From assembly GCF_029960785.1 (NCBI RefSeq), contig NZ_JASBQE010000096.1, positions 1 through 45,366 on the forward strand: 45,366 nt of DNA, in the 5' to 3' direction. The DNA is from Polyangium sp. 15x6. GTDB taxonomy: Bacteria; Myxococcota_A; Polyangia; Polyangiales; Polyangiaceae. Positions within the stretch are counted from its first letter, which is position 1; every line of letters starts with the position of its first letter. The notes under the pieces are model-generated. The model did no database searches and was not told the DNA's origin. It saw nothing but the letters and a program-made list of their open reading frames with translations. This document shows, in pieces, positions 18,558-28,514 of the stretch. Both the position numbers and the translations under genes were made by a program.

Positions 18558-19586
18558 ATGAACGATCCCCTCCCCCCGGTCTCGCCCCGGCACGTGCTCG
18601 CCGCGGCGAAGAGGCTCGCGCCGAGCGGCCTCATTCGAAAAACCCCGCTCGATCCGAGCCTGCCGCTCTCGGCCACGATCTCGGCGGACGTCTTCCACAA
18701 GCTCGAGCTCTTCCAGCCCACGGGCTCGTTCAAGGTGCGCGGCGCGGCGAACAAGCTCCTACGATTGCGCGACGAGGAGCAGGAGGTATTTCGGCGCGGA
18801 TTCGTGGCCGCGTCCGCGGGCAATCACGGACTCGGCCTCGCCCACGCCGCGTCCGCGCTCTCCGCGCGGGCGACGCTCGTCGTGCCCCGCACGGTTTCTC
18901 CCGCCAAGCTGGAATCACTCTGGCGTTATCCCGTCGAGCTCATCGTCTCCGTGGGCAATTACGACGTCGCGGAGGCCGACGGCCGGCGCATCGAGGCCGA
19001 GCGTGGGCTCACGTTCGTCTCGCCCTACAACGACGTCGACGTCATCGCCGGCGCGGGCACGGTCGGGCTCGAGATCCTCGCCGATCTCCCCGACGTGGAC
19101 CTCGTCATCGTCCCCGTCGGCGGCGGCGGGCTCGCCGCGGGCATCGCGCTCTACGTGAAATCGATCGCGCCCCGCACCCGCGTCGTCGGCGTGCAAAGCG
19201 AGGCCTCGCCCGCCATGCACGCGAGCCTCGCCGCGGGCCACGTCACCGAGGCCGAGGAGCTGCCGAGCCTCGCGGATGGTTTGTCCGGGAATGTCGAGCG
19301 AGGCTCGATCACGTTCGACCTCTGCCGGCGCTTCCTCGACGATCTCGTCCTCGTCACGGAGGCCGACATCGCCGAGGCGATGCGCCATTTCCTGCGCGAG
19401 GAGCGCCTCGTCGTGGAGGGTTCGGCCGCCGTGGGCGCCGCGGCGCTGCTCGCCGGGAAGATCGATCTCACCCGGACCGGCGTGGCGCGGCCGCGCGTGG
19501 TGAATGTCGTTACCGGGCGCAACGTGTCGGAAGCAACGCTCCGCGCCATTCTTTCCCCTCCGGAGGCAGGACGAAATGAAGCCTGA
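18558..19586 (+). CDS. Threonine/serine dehydratase-like PLP enzyme
   Basis: This 342-residue PLP fold-type II enzyme carries the cofactor lysine K59 in GSFKVRGA. It has the ASAGNHGLGLA asparagine loop and the phosphate-binding glycine loop VGGGGLAAG near residue 190. The sequence follows catabolic threonine dehydratases and serine racemase-like enzymes, which deaminate Thr or Ser to 2-oxo acids and ammonia. No C-terminal ACT domain is present, so the feedback-regulated biosynthetic type is unlikely. The ATG lies 16 bp after the GH92 stop. No clear ribosome site is seen, so translation may depend on the upstream gene. The substrate is inferred from family, not shown. Confidence 0.88.
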   Translation: MNDPLPPVSPRHVLAAAKRLAPSGLIRKTPLDPSLPLSATISADVFHKLELFQPTGSFKVRGAANKLLRLRDEEQEVFRRGFVAASAGNHGLGLAHAASALSARATLVVPRTVSPAKLESLWRYPVELIVSVGNYDVAEADGRRIEAERGLTFVSPYNDVDVIAGAGTVGLEILADLPDVDLVIVPVGGGGLAAGIALYVKSIAPRTRVVGVQSEASPAMHASLAAGHVTEAEELPSLADGLSGNVERGSITFDLCRRFLDDLVLVTEADIAEAMRHFLREERLVVEGSAAVGAAALLAGKIDLTRTGVARPRVVNVVTGRNVSEATLRAILSPPEAGRNEA

Positions 19587-19644
19587 GCCTTGACAGGCAC
19601 GCAAAAGTTCGCCGACCATCGGATGTTATCGAGGAGGGGAGACC

Positions 19645-20811
19645 ATGATCGAGGCGTCCACGGTATCCATCGTCCACGACGACGCCCGCCGCGCGGGCCG
19701 CGACGCCGCGGACGAGCTCATCGATGTGATGGGCGGCCGGCCCGATTTCGTGTTGCTCTTCGGGTCCGCGAAATACGACGGCCGCGCCGTGCTCGACGGC
19801 CTGCGCGGCCGCCTCGGCAGCGACGTGCGGATCGCGGGGTGCTCGAGCTTCGCCGAGATCGACGATAGCGGCGGCCTCACGGAGTCCGTCACGGCCATGG
19901 GGCTCAGGCTCGGCGGCGCATTGCGCGTGACGCCGCTCGCCGACGTATCGAACGACGGAGACGATCGCGCGCTCGGGCGGCGCCTCGGCGAGCGCGCGCG
20001 GGCCCTCGATCCAAGCCTGCTCCTCGTGTTCTACGACAGCCTGCGTGTCAACGGGCCACACGTCCTCCACGGCCTGCATGACGTGCTCGGGGCGACGTTC
20101 CCCATGGTCGGCGGAGGCGCCGGGGATCTCGGGCAGTTCGTCCGGGCCTATCAGATCGCCGACGGAGAGGTGCTCTCGGGCGGCGCGTCCGTCGTGGTGT
20201 TCTCGGGGCCCATTCGGATCGCGACGGCGGCGCGCAGCGGCTGGATCCCGGTCGGCGGGGAGCACCGGATCACCGGGGTCGAGAAGGGCAACGTCGTGCG
20301 GACGATCGACGATCGCCCCGCGCTCGAGCTTTATCAGGAGTACCTCGGCGCCCGCGCGGCCGCCGTGGCCTCGGTCGCCGTCGAGTTCCCGCTCGCGGTC
20401 GTGGGCGGCCTCGAAGGCACGTGCCGGCCGGCCGAAGGCGAGATCGCCGTGCTCCGGGCCGTCGCCGGGATCGATACCCAGCGCAAAGCGCTCATCCTCG
20501 GCGGGGATTTGCCCGAGGGCACGATCGTGCGCATGACGACCGGGACGCGGGACGACGTGATCCGAGCCGCCGAGGTGGCCACGGAGCGAGCCCTGCGTGC
20601 CCTGCCAAACCCTTCGTGCGCGCTCCTCTTCGATTGCATGGCGCGCAAGCTCGTGCTGGGCACGAGGTATCGCGACGAGCTCAACAAGCCGCTCGAGCGG
20701 CTCGGGTCGATCCCGAAGGCCGGGTTTTACACGCACGGCGAGCTGTCCCCGGTGGACGGCGTCTGCATGTGCCACAACGAGACCTTCACCATCGCGCTGC
20801 TCGAGGGCTAG
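19645..20811 (+). CDS. FIST-domain sensor protein
   Basis: The protein has 388 residues, with a strong GAGGAGGGGAGA ribosome site before the ATG. The order matches FIST_N (about 20-205: FVLLFGSAKYDGRAVLDGL, IAGCSSFAEI, FPMVGGGAGDLGQFVRAYQI) followed by FIST_C (about 215-380, ending SPVDGVCMCHNETFTIALLEG). FIST domains are thought to bind small ligands, perhaps amino acids, as input modules of signalling proteins. Here the domain stands alone, without a kinase or receptor fused to it. The next gene, 5 bp later, encodes a STAS-domain protein with a Cys-rich start, so this looks like a two-gene sensory unit. The cytoplasmic location is inferred from the lack of a signal peptide. Confidence 0.88.
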   Translation: MIEASTVSIVHDDARRAGRDAADELIDVMGGRPDFVLLFGSAKYDGRAVLDGLRGRLGSDVRIAGCSSFAEIDDSGGLTESVTAMGLRLGGALRVTPLADVSNDGDDRALGRRLGERARALDPSLLLVFYDSLRVNGPHVLHGLHDVLGATFPMVGGGAGDLGQFVRAYQIADGEVLSGGASVVVFSGPIRIATAARSGWIPVGGEHRITGVEKGNVVRTIDDRPALELYQEYLGARAAAVASVAVEFPLAVVGGLEGTCRPAEGEIAVLRAVAGIDTQRKALILGGDLPEGTIVRMTTGTRDDVIRAAEVATERALRALPNPSCALLFDCMARKLVLGTRYRDELNKPLERLGSIPKAGFYTHGELSPVDGVCMCHNETFTIALLEG

Positions 20812-20816
20812 GGGCC

Positions 20817-21539
20817 ATGCGTTGCAAGTCCTGCGTCCTCGAACAGGAAGGCGCGGCAGGCTCCCTCGACGATTTCTGGGAACAGCTCGGGGACTGCGAC
20901 GAATGCCCGCTGCAATGCGGCGAAGCGGCCTCGCCGGTCGTGCGGATGCTCGTCTCGCGCCACCGCGAGGCCGCGCGGGCACACCGAAAACTCGGGCAAA
21001 GGGCGCGCGCGGCGGAGGCCGCGGTGCGGGATCTGGAGGTGGCCGCCGAGCGGAACGAGGAGCGGCTCGCCACGCTCGCGCACCTGCAAAAAGCGAGCGC
21101 CGAGGAGGCCGAGGCCGCGCTTCAGGCCGAGATGGATCTCGTCGCCGAGAAAGAAGCGGCGATCCTCGCCCTCTCGACGCCGATCATCCATGTGCTCGAC
21201 GGTGTTGTGGTGCTGCCGCTCATCGGCGAGCTCGACGCGCGGCGCGCCGAGATGATGACGAACGCGCTGCTCGACGAGGTCGCGCGGTCGTCGGCGCGGC
21301 ACGTGGTCGTCGATTTGACGGGCATTCACGCGATGACGGCCGAGACCGCGGAGCACCTGCTCCGGGTCGCGCACGCAGCGCGCCTGCTCGGCGCCGAGGT
21401 CGAGCTCTCGGGCCTGCGCGCGGACGTGGCCCGCACGGTGATCGAGCTCGGCGTGGATCTCTCGCGAATCCGCACGCGATCGAGCCTGAAGCAGGCCATC
21501 GCGCACGCCTCACGCACGCCGCGCGCGGCCCGCTCGTGA
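20817..21539 (+). CDS. RsbR-like STAS protein with Cys-rich N terminus
   Basis: The protein has 240 residues. The start is the ATG 5 bp after the FIST gene stop. The N terminus has five Cys residues (3, 6, 27, 30, 34) in a C-x2-C-x20-C-x2-C-x3-C pattern, which could bind zinc or an iron-sulfur cluster or act as a redox switch. Residues ~45-115 are a charged coiled coil. A STAS domain follows at ~120-228 (STPIIHVLDGVVVLPLIGELD, VVVDLTGIHAMTAETAEHLL), closest to RsbR/RsbS stressosome proteins. The Thr in DLTG corresponds to the kinase site of RsbR; the second usual Thr is a Ser here (ELSGLRADV). No sensor domain such as globin or PAS is fused, so the Cys region or the FIST partner may be the sensor. 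Confidence 0.85.
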   Translation: MRCKSCVLEQEGAAGSLDDFWEQLGDCDECPLQCGEAASPVVRMLVSRHREAARAHRKLGQRARAAEAAVRDLEVAAERNEERLATLAHLQKASAEEAEAALQAEMDLVAEKEAAILALSTPIIHVLDGVVVLPLIGELDARRAEMMTNALLDEVARSSARHVVVDLTGIHAMTAETAEHLLRVAHAARLLGAEVELSGLRADVARTVIELGVDLSRIRTRSSLKQAIAHASRTPRAARS

Positions 21540-21546
21540 AGTCTTT

Positions 21547-23190
21547 TTATTCGATCGCGTCCGTCGACCGCGCGCGCTCGCGCAGCAAGAATTTCTGGAT
21601 CTTGCCGGTCGAGGTCTTCGGGAGCGGACCGAAGACGACCTTCCGCGGCGCCTTGAAATGGGCGAGGTGCGTCCGGCAAAACGCGATGAGATCCGCCTCC
21701 GTGATGGCGGCCCCCTCCTTCGTCTCGACGAACGCGAGCGGGGTCTCGCCCCATTTCGGATCCGGCGCGGCCACGACAGCCGCGGCGAGCACGGCGGGGT
21801 GCCGATAGAGCGTGTCCTCCACCTCCAGCGAGGAGATGTTTTCGCCGCCCGAGATGATGACGTCCTTCGAGCGATCCTTGATCTTCACGTACCCGTCCGG
21901 CTGGAGGACGGCGAGATCCCCCGAATGGAACCAGCCGCCCCGGAAAGCCTCCTCGGTGGCGCGCGGGTTCTTCAGGTATCCCTTCATGACGATGTTGCCG
22001 CGGAACACGACCTCGCCCATGACCTCCCCATTGGCAGGCACGCGCTCCATGGCCTCGGGATCCATCACGGTGAGCCCCTCCTCGACGAGGTAACGCACGC
22101 CCTGGCGGCCCATTCGCTCCGTGCGATGGCTGATGTCGAGCGCCGCCCAGTCCTCGTGCTTCTCGCAGACGGCCGCGGGCCCGTAGGTCTCGGTCAAACC
22201 ATATACGTGCGTCAGATCGAAGCCCATCCGCTCCATGCCCTCGATCATCGCCGCCGGCGGCGCCGCCGCGGCGACCATGGCGTGGACGCGGTGCCCGATC
22301 CCCTCCCGGAGCGCGGGATCGGCGTTCACCAGCATCGCGTGCACGATCGGGGCGCCGCAATAATGCGTCACCCGGTGCTCGCGGATCGCCTCGAAGACAT
22401 GGCGCGCGTCGACCTTTCGAAGGCAAACGTTCGTCCCGGCGTTCGCCGCCACCGTCCAGGTGAAACACCAGCCATTGCAGTGGAACATGGGCAACGTCCA
22501 CAGGTACGTGGCGTGCTTCGGCATGCTCCAGGTGACGATGTTGCCGATGGCATTCAGGTACGCGCCGCGATGGTGATACACGACGCCCTTGGGATCACCC
22601 GTCGTCCCCGATGTATAGTTGAGCGAGATCGCCTCCCACTCATCCTCGGGCATGCGGGGCGAAAAGGAGGGATCTCCCTCCGCGAGGAAGGCCTCGTATT
22701 CGAGCGCGCCGATACGCTCGCCCGGCCCCTCGTACATCGGATCGTCCACGTCGATGACGAACGGCTTCGATTGCGCGAGCGCGAGCGCCTGCCGCGCCAT
22801 CCCCGAGAGCTCACGATCGACGAGGAGGACCTTCGCCTCCGCGTGATCCAGCATGAACGCGATCGTGGCCGCGTCGAGGCGCGTGTTCAGCGTGTTCAGC
22901 ACCGCGCCGGTCATCGGGACGCCGAAATGCGCGTCGAGCATGGCCGGGATGTTCGGCAGGAGCACGGCCACCGTGTCGCCCACGCCGATCCCGCGCCGCG
23001 CGAGCGCCGAGCCGAGCCGACGCGCGCGCTCGTACGCCTCGGACCAGGTAAAACGGATGCGGCCATGCACGATGGCGACGCGCTTCGGGTACACCGCAGC
23101 CGCGCGCTCGAGGAACGTGATCGGCGTCAGCGGCGCGTAGTTCGCCTTCGTTCGAGGCAATTCTTCGTAAGGGTTCGGCTTCGTGCTCAT
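21547..23190 (-). CDS. AMP-forming acyl-CoA synthetase
   Basis: The 547-residue enzyme belongs to the acyl/aryl-CoA synthetase superfamily, which activates a carboxylic acid with ATP to an acyl adenylate and then a CoA thioester. The P-loop is YTSGTTGDPKG at ~192-202, then VYGLTETYGP. The adenylate and hinge motif is GWFHSGDLAVLQPDGYVKIKDRSKDVIISGGENIS, and the C-terminal catalytic lysine is K530 in STGKIQK. The sequence is closest in feel to medium-chain and 3-methylmercaptopropionate-CoA ligase-type members, but the acid is not determined. There is no signal peptide. It converges with the STAS gene with a 7-bp gap, and the DUF2325 gene lies 18 bp upstream on the same strand. Confidence 0.92.
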   Translation of the reverse strand: MSTKPNPYEELPRTKANYAPLTPITFLERAAAVYPKRVAIVHGRIRFTWSEAYERARRLGSALARRGIGVGDTVAVLLPNIPAMLDAHFGVPMTGAVLNTLNTRLDAATIAFMLDHAEAKVLLVDRELSGMARQALALAQSKPFVIDVDDPMYEGPGERIGALEYEAFLAEGDPSFSPRMPEDEWEAISLNYTSGTTGDPKGVVYHHRGAYLNAIGNIVTWSMPKHATYLWTLPMFHCNGWCFTWTVAANAGTNVCLRKVDARHVFEAIREHRVTHYCGAPIVHAMLVNADPALREGIGHRVHAMVAAAAPPAAMIEGMERMGFDLTHVYGLTETYGPAAVCEKHEDWAALDISHRTERMGRQGVRYLVEEGLTVMDPEAMERVPANGEVMGEVVFRGNIVMKGYLKNPRATEEAFRGGWFHSGDLAVLQPDGYVKIKDRSKDVIISGGENISSLEVEDTLYRHPAVLAAAVVAAPDPKWGETPLAFVETKEGAAITEADLIAFCRTHLAHFKAPRKVVFGPLPKTSTGKIQKFLLRERARSTDAIE

Positions 23191-23208
23191 GCTCGGGCCG
23201 GGAGCCTA

Positions 23209-23541
23209 TCACGCCTCCCACTGTTCGAGCGCGCCTCGTAGCGCCGAGACCGACGCGCTCCGCAGATACACCACCTGCGCGCCGTCGATCCCGAGGTTTT
23301 GCACCTGATCCCGCAGCGCGTGCGAGACCATGGTCACCATGATGATGACGAGCGCGACCTTCCCCACGTCGCGACGAACCCCTTTCGGCACGCGCGTCTC
23401 GTAGTGCTTGAGGGTCAAGCCGTGCTTCTCGGCGACGTCACGATACCTGTCCGACATGCCGCCGCTGCCGCCGATCACGAGCACGGTCCGACCACCACGC
23501 GAATCCTTCTCGACCTCTCTGGCAAGGGCTTCTCGGCTCAT
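23209..23541 (-). CDS. DUF2325-like small protein
   Basis: The protein has 110 residues from the ATG; the frame is open to a TTG 33 bases earlier. A small Rossmann-like core is visible: TVLVIGGSGGMSDRYRDVAEKHG at ~19-41, then KVALVIIMVTMVSHALRDQVQ and a final strand AQVVYLRSASVSAL. The glycine-rich turn and the SH pair near residue 73 match DUF2325, a family of ~100-residue proteins of unknown function, some near metal or stress genes. It sits 18 bp upstream of the acyl-CoA synthetase gene on the same strand, so the two may be co-transcribed. No other clue to a role is present. Confidence 0.75.
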   Translation of the reverse strand: MSREALAREVEKDSRGGRTVLVIGGSGGMSDRYRDVAEKHGLTLKHYETRVPKGVRRDVGKVALVIIMVTMVSHALRDQVQNLGIDGAQVVYLRSASVSALRGALEQWEA

Positions 23542-23709
23542 GCCAGGCGTCCATCGCAAGCCCCGGGCCAGCAAGGACGATCGCGATTTCCCCGCATTTC
23601 GCAGGGTGACGCGCTTTATTCCCGGTCAAAATGTCGGCCCGCCCGAAGCGCGCTCTGACAAGCTGGCAAGGAGCGGGTCTCCGTGGCGGACGATACGCTC
23701 AGCGTGACG

Positions 23710-26232
<2,523 letters not shown>

Positions 26233-26330
26233 GGACGTGCTCCTCTCGATTTTCCCTGTGAAACGCGCGGCGCCGTTATACCCAGGCGCGAGCGTCGGGG
26301 GAAGCTCCGGATGCGTAGGATGCGAGGAAC

Positions 26331-26358
26331 GGAAAAACCGGCGGGGAAAAACCGGCGG
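26331..26358. repeat. Perfect 14-bp tandem duplication
   Basis: The unit GGAAAAACCGGCGG occurs twice back to back (26331-26344 and 26345-26358). On the minus strand it lies 7 bp past the rhodanese stop and gives two C/G-rich blocks, each followed by a T5 run. A weak CCGG/CCGG pairing before the second T run could act as a poor terminator, but the stem is too short to claim one. Confidence 0.8.
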
Positions 26359-26364
26359 GCGGGT

Positions 26365-26808
26365 TCAGGAGGGCTCGACGGGCTTGCCGGCCTTCTTCCA
26401 GCCGGCGAGGCCGGCGGGCATGATGAAGACCTTCTTGTAACCGAGCTTCAGGGCGCCGACCGCGCCCTCATGGCAAGCCGTTCAATGATCGTTTGCGCAA
26501 TAAAAGACGAGCGTGGCCTCCTTGTCCGCGGGGAGATCCTCGGCTCGCACGTTCTCGTGATCGACCCATTTCGCGCCGGGCAGGTGGCCCTTGTCGAAGG
26601 TCGATCGCGCGTTGTTGTCGATGACGTGGAAGGCGAGCTTGCCCTCCTTCGCCTCCTTCATCTTGGCGTCGACCTCGTCGACCGTGAGCCGACCAAATCC
26701 TTCGGCCTCGGCGCCGTGCTCGCCCGTGGATCCGCCGGGCTTCTTGCACCCGGGCAGGGCGAGGAGCATGGCGGCCGCGAGTGCGACCAACATGTGCCTG
26801 TGCTTCAT
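26365..26808 (-). CDS. Rhodanese-like lipoprotein with in-frame UGA, candidate selenoprotein
   Basis: Read through one in-frame TGA (26484-26482, codon 109), the gene encodes 147 residues. A lipoprotein signal peptide (LALPGC, Cys 21) is followed by a rhodanese domain: LTVDEVDAKM, FHVIDNNARSTFDKGHLPGAKWVDHENV, then LVFYC with the usual active Cys at 104, ANDH, the TGA, and TAC with Cys 112. So the TGA falls where UxxC or CxxC would stand. The 38 codons after it are normal: 35 of 38 end in G or C, and they carry the expected rhodanese end (GYKKVFIMPAGLAGWKKAGKPVE). A GAAGGG site precedes the ATG. A hairpin of SECIS type lies 20 nt after the TGA. Alternatives are a recent nonsense mutation or a sequencing error. 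Selenocysteine is the best reading but not proven. Confidence 0.72.
26450..26468 (-). promoter_or_regulatory. Candidate bacterial SECIS hairpin
   Basis: On the minus strand the bases after the in-frame TGA form a perfect 7-bp stem, AGGGCGC (26468-26462) with GCGCCCT (26456-26450), around the loop GGTCG (26461-26457). The loop starts 20 nt after the TGA. A lower 5-bp helix GGCTT/AAGCT (one G-U pair), with a 6/1-nt internal loop, can extend it. Known bacterial SECIS elements, such as that of E. coli fdhF, have a short stem with a GGUC-type loop at a similar distance after UGA, bound by SelB. A GC-rich stem can arise by chance here. Confidence 0.6.
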
Positions 26809-26933
26809 GATCCCTTCTTGCTTGGTTGGGCGCGCTGGAACGCGCGACTCGAAGCGTAAGGGAAATCGAGGCGCCGGGCATCGGCGCCTCGATCGAAGGG
26901 CAGGATCGTGTCGGTGTCGGTGGGCCGGCTTTG

Positions 26934-28496
26934 TCAGTCGGCGGGCCAGGGCGGCGGCGGATCGGCCGGCTCGTAGGGCGTGGTGCTCGCCTCGACGACC
27001 TGCAGGTTCTCGATGAAGAGGTCGATGTACTTGAGATCGTCCTGGATGTCCGGGTCGGGATGCTCCGCGAGCCACGTGTCGACGTTCGGCCGGAGCGCCT
27101 CGAGTGTGCGGCGCGCGGTGCGCGGATCGCTGTCGGCCGTGAGCTCGGCCGCGAGCTTGAAGCCGGCGTAGATGTTCAGCATGACGAACCCCTTCTCGAC
27201 GGTCTCGTCCGTGAAGAACTCTTGCGGATCCTCGTACACGTGCGGGGCCTTGATGTCCGTGACCTGGGACTTCGTGAAGCCCGTGAGCGGGTCCCTGTAC
27301 GAGAGGACGAGCGAACCGACCTCGTAGGGATCCGGCACGCTGATCGCACCGGAGCGCGGCACGAGCTCGAGAATCATCGCGCCGCCGCCGCCGCGCCGGC
27401 CCTCGGAAATGGGATCCTCGGAGCTCGTGCGGCCCGCGAGGAAGAGGCTCGGGATCGAGATGGTCCCGCCGCCCTCGGCCGTCTGCCAGCCGTTCGTCCC
27501 GTAGATCCCCCGCACGACGTAGCCGCCGCCGACGGTCACGTCGATGTTCACGTCGAGCGCGACGGGCACGAGGAAGGTATTCACCTCGTCGGTGAAGACC
27601 TCGACGACGGCCTTCGGATCTTCGAGGAAGTAGAAATTCCCCGCGCCGACCTCGCTGAGATCACGCATGACCTCGACGTCGAAATCCTTGCCGACGCCGA
27701 TCGTGGTCACGCCGATGCCCTTCTTCGCGTACGCCTCGGCGAGCGAGGTGAGCTTGTCGGGGTTCTGCAGGCCCGCGGTGGCCATGCCGTCCGAGAGGTA
27801 AAGCACGCGGTTCTGGTACGTCGGATCGAAATGCTGATCGGCGACGGAGAACGCGGTGAAGAGGCCGTCGTAGAGGTTCGTCGAGCCCGCGGCGAAGAGG
27901 CCCTGGAAGGCGCTCTCGAGCGCCTGGGTATCGGACGCGCTCACGTGATCGAGGACGAGCTTGGCGCTCGTCGAGTACGTCACGAGGGAGATCCGATCCG
28001 TGGGCTTCAGGGCCGGAATCATCTCGAGGAGGCCCGCCTTCATGTAATCCATGGGCTGTCCGGCCATGGATCCGCTGACGTCGACGGCGACGACGAGGTG
28101 CAAGGGCGGGCGCGCGATGTTGCTCACGTCGATCGGCGAGTTCATGCCGATCTGGACGAGGGTGCAATTCGAGCCCGTGATCATGTTGCCCATGACGCCG
28201 AGCAGGCCGTGCATGCAGACGTCGTTGCCGCAGGTCGGCGGGGCGTAATCGAGCTTGTGCTCGGCGAAGAAGCCGAGGTCGTCGAGCGCGCCGGGGCCCG
28301 GGATCTTGCCGTCCTCGAGGATCTGGCGGAAGAGGCCGAAGTCCTGGGCGCCGCCCTGCGAGACGCCGGTCGCGCCGGGTCCGGGCTCCGGAGCGGCGCT
28401 CGCGCCGCCCGACTCCGCGCTGTCGGCCGCGCAGCCCGTGAGCACGAGCGAGGCGAGCAAGGTCGAAAGGAGCGCTGTACCGATTCGATGGTCCAT
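26934..28496 (-). CDS. von Willebrand factor A lipoprotein
   Basis: The protein has 520 residues. A clear GGGAGG site precedes the ATG. A lipoprotein signal peptide ends in VLTGC (Cys 22). A ~110-residue Cys-containing lead segment (PPTCGNDVCMHG) precedes the VWA domain at ~130-320, whose metal-ion site DVSGS is at 139-143 with LYLSDGMATAG and TTIGVGKDFD further on. The C-terminal part (~320-520) is a beta-rich domain and a helical end, comparable to the domain after VWA in many YfbK-like secreted proteins. VWA domains bind protein partners through a metal ion. The gene lies 18 bp downstream of an unknown membrane protein on the same strand, which suggests a common complex. The ligand is unknown. 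Confidence 0.9.
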   Translation of the reverse strand: MDHRIGTALLSTLLASLVLTGCAADSAESGGASAAPEPGPGATGVSQGGAQDFGLFRQILEDGKIPGPGALDDLGFFAEHKLDYAPPTCGNDVCMHGLLGVMGNMITGSNCTLVQIGMNSPIDVSNIARPPLHLVVAVDVSGSMAGQPMDYMKAGLLEMIPALKPTDRISLVTYSTSAKLVLDHVSASDTQALESAFQGLFAAGSTNLYDGLFTAFSVADQHFDPTYQNRVLYLSDGMATAGLQNPDKLTSLAEAYAKKGIGVTTIGVGKDFDVEVMRDLSEVGAGNFYFLEDPKAVVEVFTDEVNTFLVPVALDVNIDVTVGGGYVVRGIYGTNGWQTAEGGGTISIPSLFLAGRTSSEDPISEGRRGGGGAMILELVPRSGAISVPDPYEVGSLVLSYRDPLTGFTKSQVTDIKAPHVYEDPQEFFTDETVEKGFVMLNIYAGFKLAAELTADSDPRTARRTLEALRPNVDTWLAEHPDPDIQDDLKYIDLFIENLQVVEASTTPYEPADPPPPWPAD

Positions 28497-28514
28497 GGTG
28501 GTTTCCTCCCGAAA

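Noticed and set aside
19590-19629. TTGACA and TGTTAT as a sigma-70-type promoter before the FIST gene.
   Set aside because: The spacer is about 28 bp rather than about 17, and no better -10 box is found, so I do not call it a promoter.
26482-26808. A truncated 108-residue rhodanese ending at the TGA, with the remaining 38 codons as decayed sequence.
   Set aside because: Kept only as the alternative to selenocysteine. The downstream frame is intact with strong coding bias and a normal C terminus, and the hairpin sits at the expected distance, so simple truncation or decay explains less.
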